DNA of 64,000 bases, taken from positions 12,831-76,830 of the forward strand of contig CAZSKN010000011.1 in NCBI GenBank assembly GCA_964607445.1. Reading direction: 5' to 3'. Both the position numbers and the translations under genes were made by a program. Origin of the DNA: CALCKU01 sp964607445. GTDB lineage: Bacteria > Pseudomonadota > Alphaproteobacteria > Caulobacterales > Maricaulaceae. A model generated the notes under the pieces. That model was not told the DNA's origin. It saw nothing but the letters and a program-made list of their open reading frames with translations, and did no database searches. Positions 26,731-34,419 of this stretch are shown in pieces. The number at the start of each line of letters is the position of its first letter. Within the stretch, counting starts at the first letter, position 1.

Positions 26731-27687
26731 CTAGCTTTCATCCCATAAAATTCGATCGCCAATTTCACGACGGAGGTCCTCACCTAATTTTTGACCCAAA
26801 GTTTCAGCCTGCTGGCGGTTTTCACAAATACGATTGTCTTGGCGTTGAAACTGCACTGTCCCGTCCTGAGAAAACACAGCCCCTTCAAATTCAATATGGT
26901 TGTTTTGAAACCGTGCCAATGCCGCAATCGGGGTGCGGCAAGATCCATTCAAGGCGCGTAAAAAGGCACGTTCAGCCTGCACAGAAAAATGTGTAGCTCT
27001 ATGGTCTAACGGCGCGAGACACGCCTTTACCGCTTTGTCGTTTTTGCGAGTTTCAATGCCAATGGCCCCTTGTGCAGGGGCTGGCAGCATGGTTTGCGTC
27101 TCTATAATTTCGGATATATTTTCGGTCTGGTTTAAACGTTTAAGGCCTGCATAGGCCAGAAAGGTCGCCATGCAATCGCCGCGTGCAAGCTTTTCTAAGC
27201 GCGTGCCCACGCTCCCACGCAATAGGGTGAATTGAATATCTGGCCGCATGGATAAAAGTTGCGCGCGTCTCCGAATTGAGGCGGTTCCGACCACAGCCCC
27301 GTAAGGTAAATCCGTCAGGCGCGCAAACTGGGGGGAGATAAAGGCATCACGCGGGTCTTCACGCTCCAATATAACAGAAATTTCCAGTTCGGGCTGCGAG
27401 ACCGTCGGCACATCTTTCATTGAATGCACCGCGATATCAACATGGCGCAAAATCAGCGCGCGTTCCAATTCCTTCGTGAATAAACCCTTGCCCCCGAATT
27501 GACTCAACTCGCCTTGAAATGTGTCGCCGGACGTTGTGAAACAGGTGATAGGAAACATCTCCTCACACAGTGCATCCGTCATATCATAAACGTGTTTAAG
27601 ACGCGATTGCACAAGGCGCGCTTGATAGAGCGCCAGTGGCGAGCCGCGCGTGCCAATACGAACAGGTTTTAATAAGGGGCGTTGCAT
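26731..27687 (-). CDS. hemC: Hydroxymethylbilane synthase (porphobilinogen deaminase)
   Basis: Joins four porphobilinogen units in tetrapyrrole synthesis. The 318 residues include RIGTRGSPLALYQARLV, FTKELERALI, AVHSMKDVPT, TASIRRRAQLL and ALNGSCRTPIAAL, in which Cys250 holds the dipyrromethane cofactor. The ATG at 27687 is used; a GTG one codon upstream (27690) also falls in frame. It is the first gene of the heme operon and lies only about 30 bases from the divergent tsaD start, so both promoters must fit in a very short space or overlap the coding regions. Confidence 0.96.
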   Translation of the reverse strand: MQRPLLKPVRIGTRGSPLALYQARLVQSRLKHVYDMTDALCEEMFPITCFTTSGDTFQGELSQFGGKGLFTKELERALILRHVDIAVHSMKDVPTVSQPELEISVILEREDPRDAFISPQFARLTDLPYGAVVGTASIRRRAQLLSMRPDIQFTLLRGSVGTRLEKLARGDCMATFLAYAGLKRLNQTENISEIIETQTMLPAPAQGAIGIETRKNDKAVKACLAPLDHRATHFSVQAERAFLRALNGSCRTPIAALARFQNNHIEFEGAVFSQDGTVQFQRQDNRICENRQQAETLGQKLGEDLRREIGDRILWDES

Positions 27688-27716
27688 CACTGTTTCTCTT
27701 GAGGTACCGAGCGGGC

Positions 27717-28895
27717 ATGACCCGCAACGCTGACGCCATAGCCTCTTTTTCGCCCTCTTCGCAAGATAAAGCCGGTATTAAACCCGCAAGCCGACCTTCA
27801 TATGCGCTGATATTGGGTATTGAGTCGAGTTGTGACGAAACCGCAGCAGCAATAATCAAACGTGAGAATAACGGGGCCATCACACTTATGTCGTCCGTCA
27901 TAGCCTCTCAAGATGACGTTCATCGCCCATTTGGCGGCGTGGTGCCTGAAATTGCGGCCCGCGCCCATATGCAGAAAATAGATCATATTATCGCCCAAGC
28001 TATCAAAGATGCCGGCTGCGATTATACCGATCTGTCCGCGATTGCAGCCACCTCCGGCCCCGGCCTTATTGGCGGGGTCATCGCCGGATTAATGAGCGCC
28101 AAAGGTCTGGCGATGGCATTGGGTCTACCGCTTGTCGCGGTTAATCATCTTGAAGGTCACGCCTTGTCACCGCGGTTGGCCGCGCCCTGCCCTTTTCCTT
28201 ATCTGCTCTTGCTAGTGTCCGGTGGACATACGCAGTTACTTTCCGTCAATGGTCTTGGCGATTATACAAAATTGGGCAGCACTGTCGACGACGCGGCAGG
28301 GGAAGCCTTTGACAAAACCGCTAAAGTCATGGGCCTTGGCTTTCCCGGCGGGCCCAAGGTCGAAGCTATTGCAACTTTAGGACAACCCGAGACTATAGCC
28401 TTGCCTCGCCCGTTTAAAGGCAGGGATCATGCCGATTTTTCTTTTGCGGGCTTAAAAACGGCGGTCGCACGAGCCTATGCCGCAAGTGACCACTCGGAAA
28501 CGGCAAAAGCCAATATCGCCGCGAGTTTTCAACACGCCGTCTGTGACACGCTGACAGATCGCACGCAAAACGCCATGACAATGTTCAAACAAAAAGTCCC
28601 GCCGTCGCCATCGGAACCTTACCGCTTTGTTGTTGCCGGCGGGGTCGCTGCGAACGGGGCCATTCGCAAGGCTCTAGAGACATTATGCGCCGCGCAAGGT
28701 TTCGTGCTTTTCGCGCCGCCTTTGAAATTTTGCACAGACAATGCCGCAATGATAGCACTTGTCGGCGCGGAACGATATGCGCGGGGACAATATGATAGCC
28801 TAGATGTTAAAGCGCGCCCACGATGGCCATTGGACGGCGATGCCGCCAAATCTCGCCCCAGTAGCGGATCGGGTAAAAAAGGGCCGAAATCATAG
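27717..28895 (+). CDS. tsaD: tRNA N6-adenosine threonylcarbamoyltransferase
   Basis: TsaD completes t6A modification at position 37 of ANN-decoding tRNAs, working with TsaB and TsaE. The 392 residues have LGIESSCDETAAAI, VVPEIAARAHMQKID with a metal-binding histidine pair region, NHLEGHALS, LLLVSGGHTQLL and GGVAANGAIRKAL. I choose the ATG at 27717 (MTRNADAIASF), which adds about 37 residues before the conserved core; a longer frame from 27636 lies within hemC. It is divergent from hemC and followed by a YciI-like gene. The gpsA gene that often follows tsaD in alphaproteobacteria is absent. Confidence 0.95.
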   Translation: MTRNADAIASFSPSSQDKAGIKPASRPSYALILGIESSCDETAAAIIKRENNGAITLMSSVIASQDDVHRPFGGVVPEIAARAHMQKIDHIIAQAIKDAGCDYTDLSAIAATSGPGLIGGVIAGLMSAKGLAMALGLPLVAVNHLEGHALSPRLAAPCPFPYLLLLVSGGHTQLLSVNGLGDYTKLGSTVDDAAGEAFDKTAKVMGLGFPGGPKVEAIATLGQPETIALPRPFKGRDHADFSFAGLKTAVARAYAASDHSETAKANIAASFQHAVCDTLTDRTQNAMTMFKQKVPPSPSEPYRFVVAGGVAANGAIRKALETLCAAQGFVLFAPPLKFCTDNAAMIALVGAERYARGQYDSLDVKARPRWPLDGDAAKSRPSSGSGKKGPKS

Positions 28896-28938
28896 CCCTC
28901 GCAGCTCTATCACGCGTTCATCTCACGTAGGAAAAATT

Positions 28939-29235
28939 ATGCATTTCATTATATATACCCAAGATAAAACAGACGGCGGCCTTGCCCTACGTCAGGCCAA
29001 TCGCGAGGCACATTTAGCGTGGTTAAAATCGGATAGCCCCGTCAAAGTGCTGACCGCCGGGCCGTGGCTGGACACGAGCGGAACCATGCGCGGCAGCTTG
29101 CTTATTGTCGAGGCCTCCGATATGGCGACCGTCAACAAATGGACAGAAAGTGACCCTTACACACAGGCGGGATTAGCCGAACACAGCAAAATTCATCCCT
29201 TTAAATGGGCTATCGGCGCGCCCAAGGACAATTGA
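28939..29235 (+). CDS. YciI-like protein
   Basis: A 98-residue member of the YCII family (ferredoxin-like fold), with the conserved pattern HFIIYTQDK, REAHLAWLK, VKVLTAGPWLD, GSLLIVEASDM and ESDPYTQAGL. The conserved histidine and aspartate form a possible active site, but no reaction is established for most members. The ATG at 28939 follows AGGA at a good distance; the longer frame from 28804 overlaps tsaD. It lies 43 bases after tsaD and is probably transcribed with it. Location after tsaD is typical in alphaproteobacteria. Confidence 0.88.
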   Translation: MHFIIYTQDKTDGGLALRQANREAHLAWLKSDSPVKVLTAGPWLDTSGTMRGSLLIVEASDMATVNKWTESDPYTQAGLAEHSKIHPFKWAIGAPKDN

Positions 29236-29396
29236 GGATAAGAGAGTCCGTTATAAAGAAAACACGTCAGAAACGAGATAGGTTTAAACAGCGGTAAGGG
29301 GCCTAGGACCCAGCAGTATAAGGCCCGAGAAAATGCCCTATTTAAATCTGGACATCCACCCAAATATGCAGTCTTTTCCTCACGGGCTATACCGCT

Positions 29397-32300
29397 CTAC
29401 TCGACCCGAAATTTTACCCGCGATACGAAATCCTTGGTCATGACAGCTTGGCCATTTATCGTTCTGGGCTGAAATTTAGATTTCGACACCGACTTTAAAG
29501 CTTCCCGTTCGAAATGCTGCTTGAAACGCCCTTCATAACTATTGCGCGTCACAACGGGGTTAATAATTTCACCTTCCAGACCGATATCATAGGTAATTTC
29601 AACATCAACATTTTCAAAGACCTTTCGGCGCAAAGCCAGAGATGGATACCGCGCCCCGACACCCGCGATTTTAATGGGTGCTATAATCTCTTGCGCACCC
29701 AAATCTGGTGTCGATGTCAGGGGGTCTGCAATTAAAACGTCTGGGCTCAGCGCGGCTTCCGCCACACGCCTCTCTGCCACGGGCGTTTCGGTCTCGGGCG
29801 TCTCCGTGATAGCCGTCTCTGCTAGGGAGGTGGCAGTCCCGCTTGTATCGGCCAATTCAGAGCTGACCGTTTGAGAACTCGTCGTGCCGATAGTCGTAGC
29901 GGGCGCCTCTTGAACGGCAATTGTCACAGGATTTATAACAGCGAGCGTGTCTGATGCGGCTGTCGTACTGGACGTATCGAGCGGGGGAACGACCGATACA
30001 GACTGTGTACCAGCTCCGTTTAAGGCATTTAAAAACGAAACCGTAATCACCCGGCTCTTGGGTATATCAAACAGGGTTTGAAAATTCTGCATCGCAGATA
30101 ATGTTTGACGATTTAATCGACCATCTAATGGCCCATCATAAAAGCCGAGGTCTTGCAATTTGGTTTGCACATCAAGATTAACCTTTGTATAATTGGGAGC
30201 CTGATTGGGAGCTTGCTCGCGTGAGTTTACATGGCCTGTTGTCTTTGGTCCCCGTGGCTTCACAGATACGGTTTTCGCGGCAACGGGCTGCGGCCGTGTT
30301 TTTGTAACCGTGCCTTGAGTAGCCGTCTTTTTGTCTGCGATAGGCCCCAGAATTGATACCGATTTTACAGATGGCTCTATTGCACTCGAGCCTATCGCAA
30401 TCGGGTCTAACAGAGGCGACACATTTACCCCTAAAGAGGCTTTAGCTAGAAATTCCGGTGATGAATATTGGAAAGCCGGATTGATAAATTCGTTATTTAC
30501 AACCGCCACCACCACCTGAGGTGTCGCAATACTGTCAGGGGTTAATGCCGCTGGCTCTGAAAGTTCAGTGCCTGGAGAGGCTGTTTCTACACCGTTTCGT
30601 GTTTGTGAAATCATTGGAACCTCAGACGCTGCGGTCTCAAGCGGCGCCTTATCTTGACCCACCGCACCCGTAGGTAACACCCCATTGATCTTAACAGGCT
30701 CTATAGCCTCAACTGGGTCTATGACCTTAACAGGCGCTATGACCTTAACGGGAGTCACGCTTTGAGAAGATAAAGCCTTTGAATTTATCGTCTCGGGAGT
30801 CTTCCAAGCTGTCATAACCGTATAGACCCCATAGCCCCCTAACATCAATGCGGACAAGATGGCACCGGTCAGGAATGTTTTGGATTTTATCCCGGTCGTT
30901 ATTTTGTCTGCAAAGTTTTTCCCGAGCGTGTCATCGGTCTTGATTTCAGCATCCGCATATAAAATATCGGAGGTATGATTTACCAGAAGCGGGTTAGCGA
31001 CGACGGCGTCTTTTTTTGAAACCAAAGTCTTTTTTTTTGACGCAAGCTCGACCTCGAGTTCTGGTTCAGAAGCCGGGTGTAATCCCTTTTCCCTATCCTT
31101 ATTAAGGTTAGTACAGATGGCATCTTCAGTCACAAAGACGTCTTCATCTGCAACAACTGTGTCTGAGATATCGGAGTTTACGCCGTCCAACTGGCCTCTA
31201 TCCTTGGGGACCTTGGGGGTGTCTTGGGGGCTGTTATCAAGATCGCCCAGATTTGAACCCGTCAGAAGTGACGCGCTCAGATTAGACTTTATCTCCTCAA
31301 CCGACATATCCGTATCCAATTGCGCCAAAGCCGATGTCGTCGCGGCTTCCCGGGCCGATAAGTCTTCAAGCTTGATACGGGACGTTTCAAGATCAACCTG
31401 TGCAATCCGTAACTCATGAGCAATCGCATGGTCAGCTTGTCGCATTTCTTCATGCTTGATCTCTAAATTTTTCAACGCATCTGTCGATTTAAACAGCTCT
31501 TTTTCGGCCCGCGAAATTGCGCGGTCGGCCTTAGTCACCATCTTATCTAGACGCTGCCTATCTTCCGCCATATGCGCTATGGCGTCCTGTTCTGCTAAAC
31601 GGGTTTGTTGTAAATTTGTCCATGTAAGTTTAAGCGTATCTGCACGGTCTTGCGCCGCTTTAGCTTCGTCTTGCGCTTGCTTAAATGTCTTTTCAGCTTG
31701 ATAGATTTCTACGGCAAAACTTTCATCTTTTTGACGGGCATGATCAGCTTGAACATCTATGGCCGTAATTTGAGACCGGATATCCTCAGCCGATTGATTT
31801 TTTAAGCCCAAGGCCATTTTCTCCTCAGCCATATTTTCACGGCTTGTCCGTAATGTAGTTTCAATTTCGGACAATTTTTCAGTATGTGTCGAGCGCTGGT
31901 TATCCAGATCTCCAAATACAGATTTAAGCTGTTTGAATTGAGCCCGCGTTTCTTTGCGTGCCGCGACTACGCTTTTTAGTTCTGCTTTTAAATCCGCCCG
32001 AGCCGCCTGTCGTTGCGCTTCCAACTTTCGGGCGATTTCGGCAAGGCGGGCCTCTTCTTTGATCCGAGCCTCTTCTGCCAGACGGGCTTCTTCTTGCCGA
32101 CGGGCCTCTTCAAGACGGCGGACTTCGGCCGCCCGCGCTTTTTCAGCCTTTTCCAAGGCTTTGGCCGCCCGGTTTAAAGCTGCGATACGCTCTTCCTCGG
32201 CCTGTCGGGCGTCTTCTGCCAATCTCGCGGCCTCTTCGGCCCTTTGATCTGCGGCTTGTTTTGTCGCCTGTGCCTGTTCCATTTCTGCGCGGATCATCTC

Positions 32301-32900
32301 CGCCGCCTGCCGGGCTTCTAGGGCGTGGCGTTCTGTTTGCGTCATTTCGTCTAACGGCGCCGTTCCAAGATTATGGGTGGGGTCCTCAGATGCGGCGGTC
32401 ATAGCCTCCTCATCCACAGCTTTATCCGCGGTTTGGCTCGAACTGTTTTCAGACTCGGAGGCCCCCGAAGGACGTTTAAACCGTTGACCAAGCCGGCTTA
32501 AGAATTTGCGCGTGGAGTTAGATTGGCGCTCGGATTCTGACGCTCTCGCCCCGTCTTCGTTAAAAAATGGTTTCGCCAATGGCGGTAGCCCTTCGCCTGC
32601 AGGATCACTCCAGATCAATGTGCCTTGAAAATCCATTTCAATACAACTCAGCGTAAGAACATCACCGTCTTGTAAATCACGCGTAAAACGTTCCGGAATA
32701 TCAATTTCTGTTTTATCGCCATGGGGACGGCATTCCAGTAACGTCCCTTTTTCGCTATCCACCCATCCTATAGGGGATAACCATTGCCCATCACTGCGAG
32801 TCATTTTCACCAAGACCTGAGATTGGTTGCAATGACGATTAATAACAAATGCCGAAACATTCAGAATTTTATGTATATTTGCGTCTTGAAGTCCCATCAT
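29397..32900 (-). CDS. Large coiled-coil membrane protein with peptidoglycan-binding and TonB domains
   Basis: A 1167-residue protein. Residues 1-105: a compact N-terminal domain I do not recognise. 105-190: Ser/Glu-rich linker. About 190-537: continuous cytoplasmic coiled coil very rich in Ala, Glu, Arg and Gln. About 540-670: acidic linker. About 671-695: one membrane helix (FLTGAILSALMLGGYGVYTV). 700-900: Pro/Thr/Val-rich periplasmic linker. About 903-950: a PG_binding_1-like domain (QTKLQDLGFYDGPLDGRLN). About 1070-1167: a TonB C-terminal domain (ITYDIGLEGEI, KSKFQPRTINGQAV). A good ribosome site GGGAG lies before ATGATG, so translation may begin at either Met. It is downstream of a smaller coiled-coil gene in the same direction. 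The combination is unusual, and the function is unknown. Confidence 0.85.
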   Translation of the reverse strand: MMGLQDANIHKILNVSAFVINRHCNQSQVLVKMTRSDGQWLSPIGWVDSEKGTLLECRPHGDKTEIDIPERFTRDLQDGDVLTLSCIEMDFQGTLIWSDPAGEGLPPLAKPFFNEDGARASESERQSNSTRKFLSRLGQRFKRPSGASESENSSSQTADKAVDEEAMTAASEDPTHNLGTAPLDEMTQTERHALEARQAAEMIRAEMEQAQATKQAADQRAEEAARLAEDARQAEEERIAALNRAAKALEKAEKARAAEVRRLEEARRQEEARLAEEARIKEEARLAEIARKLEAQRQAARADLKAELKSVVAARKETRAQFKQLKSVFGDLDNQRSTHTEKLSEIETTLRTSRENMAEEKMALGLKNQSAEDIRSQITAIDVQADHARQKDESFAVEIYQAEKTFKQAQDEAKAAQDRADTLKLTWTNLQQTRLAEQDAIAHMAEDRQRLDKMVTKADRAISRAEKELFKSTDALKNLEIKHEEMRQADHAIAHELRIAQVDLETSRIKLEDLSAREAATTSALAQLDTDMSVEEIKSNLSASLLTGSNLGDLDNSPQDTPKVPKDRGQLDGVNSDISDTVVADEDVFVTEDAICTNLNKDREKGLHPASEPELEVELASKKKTLVSKKDAVVANPLLVNHTSDILYADAEIKTDDTLGKNFADKITTGIKSKTFLTGAILSALMLGGYGVYTVMTAWKTPETINSKALSSQSVTPVKVIAPVKVIDPVEAIEPVKINGVLPTGAVGQDKAPLETAASEVPMISQTRNGVETASPGTELSEPAALTPDSIATPQVVVAVVNNEFINPAFQYSSPEFLAKASLGVNVSPLLDPIAIGSSAIEPSVKSVSILGPIADKKTATQGTVTKTRPQPVAAKTVSVKPRGPKTTGHVNSREQAPNQAPNYTKVNLDVQTKLQDLGFYDGPLDGRLNRQTLSAMQNFQTLFDIPKSRVITVSFLNALNGAGTQSVSVVPPLDTSSTTAASDTLAVINPVTIAVQEAPATTIGTTSSQTVSSELADTSGTATSLAETAITETPETETPVAERRVAEAALSPDVLIADPLTSTPDLGAQEIIAPIKIAGVGARYPSLALRRKVFENVDVEITYDIGLEGEIINPVVTRNSYEGRFKQHFEREALKSVSKSKFQPRTINGQAVMTKDFVSRVKFRVE

Positions 32901-32934
32901 GCCTCTCCCAACCTAAGTTGAGAAAGATTACGAC

Positions 32935-32950
32935 GTAAACAAAACCTTAA
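32935..32950 (-). promoter_or_regulatory. One-mismatch CtrA-like box
   Basis: On the minus strand, TTAA-GGTTTTG-TTTAC differs by one base from TTAA-N7-TTAAC. It lies 35-50 bases upstream of the large coiled-coil/TonB gene. In AT-rich intergenic DNA such partial matches arise by chance, so it is weak alone; the perfect box before the companion gene raises interest. Confidence 0.3.
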
Positions 32951-33034
32951 CAACGCATACAGCCTGTGGATAAGGCGGTGTCATGTGGATAAACAAATTT
33001 TTAAGCCCCGTTACGCGAGTAGCCTATATTTTTA

Positions 33035-34219
33035 CTACCCAGTTTTGAGCGCGCGGTAGGTTTTAACCCCCGGATTTGAACCCGTATTTGTAAAATGTTC
33101 TGCATCAGATGCGTCTAGGCCTTCATAAGCCCCATTCACCGCCGCATAACGATCCAGTTTTTCTTGCTGGGCCAATGTTGTCCTGCGGAGCGTTTCAATA
33201 TCCTCCAAAGCCGTCGAGAACTTCTCATTCAGGGTTTCATATTCACGCCGTGCGCGCTCCAAAGCCTGTGCATTGATATCGGCTTCATTCGCCTTTTCAC
33301 GATAGCGTTGTTCTGTAACCGCCAGACGTTCACGATCAATTTCAAGATTATTACGAAGACCTGATATTTCCTGATCCAGATGGGTCGACATATTATCTTT
33401 GATACGTACTTGCGTATTTGCCTGATCAATTTGGGTTTTTAGCGCCAGGTTTTCATCGTCACGACGTTTCAAAGTTTCTTCAAAGATCGTTTTTTGCGCT
33501 TTGGCATTATAGCGCATATTTTCCAATGTCGTCATGGCTTCGAAATACCGACTTTTCAAATCATCATGTTCAACGCGCTGTGTTTTAAGCTCAACCTGAT
33601 TTAGGTCACTATTTTTAGCGTGGGTTTCAAGTTTACTGACAAGAATTTCATTGCTTTTTTGTAATTCCAATACATCGCGTTTACTCTTGGACACATCAAT
33701 AGAATAGCTGTGTAAATCCTCTTGCAAACGCTCATTGGCATTTTTCAGGCTCAGTATCTTTGCGTCCCGCTCTTCCAAGCGCGCCGCCAAAGTCACAGCG
33801 TCTCGTTTTAAGTCTTGTAATTCATTTTTCTGGGCGGCGTCCAAATCCTGCTGGACCGCGACGTCTTTGCGGGCTGTCTCCAGTTTAGCCCGCGCCTCGG
33901 AATGCTGGCGTTCTAAATGGTTTAACTTGCTCTCAAGCTCTGAAGCCCACACGGATTTTTTCTCCGCGTCTTGTTGTAACTTTGCATTTTCTTGTGTCAG
34001 CCGTTTAGTTTCGGATTGCAACCGGGCGGTCGCACTCAGGCCCAGTTCCATTTTTTCAATTGATTTTGTCAAGGACGACAATTGTTTTTTTGCCAATTCT
34101 TGTTGTTCCGTACTTTGACGCAATTCCATATGTATCGCATCGACATAATCTCGTGCTGCCCGGATATCTTCCGACGTTGCTACAGAGGTTTCTGTCTGAG
34201 ACTTATTAAAAAATTTCAT
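33035..34219 (-). CDS. Cytoplasmic coiled-coil protein
   Basis: A protein of about 394 residues, nearly all coiled coil from about residue 20 to 370 (heptads such as ELQDLKRDAVTLAARLEERD and KTQIDQANTQVRIKD), with a short basic head (MKFFNKSQTETSVA) and a 30-residue Gly/Asn-rich tail. It has no membrane helix and no signal peptide. Long coiled coils of this kind can be filament-forming (crescentin-type) or scaffold proteins, but nothing visible decides. I choose ATG 34219, six bases after GGAG; the frame opens at 34240. A perfect CtrA-type box lies about 100 bases upstream. The large coiled-coil/TonB gene follows after 134 bases, so co-expression is likely. Confidence 0.85.
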   Translation of the reverse strand: MKFFNKSQTETSVATSEDIRAARDYVDAIHMELRQSTEQQELAKKQLSSLTKSIEKMELGLSATARLQSETKRLTQENAKLQQDAEKKSVWASELESKLNHLERQHSEARAKLETARKDVAVQQDLDAAQKNELQDLKRDAVTLAARLEERDAKILSLKNANERLQEDLHSYSIDVSKSKRDVLELQKSNEILVSKLETHAKNSDLNQVELKTQRVEHDDLKSRYFEAMTTLENMRYNAKAQKTIFEETLKRRDDENLALKTQIDQANTQVRIKDNMSTHLDQEISGLRNNLEIDRERLAVTEQRYREKANEADINAQALERARREYETLNEKFSTALEDIETLRRTTLAQQEKLDRYAAVNGAYEGLDASDAEHFTNTGSNPGVKTYRALKTG

Positions 34220-34316
34220 TTTGATCTCCCTACCATTCACTCACCCACATGCCGATAAAAACATGACCCACATGATACGCTTTGATCTCTTGTGCGGAAT
34301 TTCGGCGAATCACTTG

Positions 34317-34332
34317 GTTAACGATACATTAA
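34317..34332 (-). promoter_or_regulatory. Perfect CtrA-type box upstream of the coiled-coil gene
   Basis: Read on the minus strand the sequence is TTAA-TGTATCG-TTAAC, an exact match to the CtrA consensus TTAA-N7-TTAAC. It lies 98-113 bases before the ATG at 34219. A GANTC site (GAATC at 34307-34311), the target of the cell-cycle methylase CcrM, lies six bases from the box. Confidence 0.6.
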
Positions 34333-34419
34333 TCATAAATCAGGACAAGCAAAGAAGCAGGCCGCAATTCAACTTCCTACAGACCTTGAAAAAAGGCGAT
34401 GCAAGACGTTACCCGTCTC

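Noticed and set aside
28804..28938. Longer start for the YciI-like gene
   Set aside because: It would overlap tsaD by 92 bases, while ATG 28939 has a good AGGA site.
31954..32247. Plus-strand Ala/Ser/Arg-rich frame inside the coiled-coil gene
   Set aside because: Low-complexity shadow of a repetitive coiled-coil coding region.
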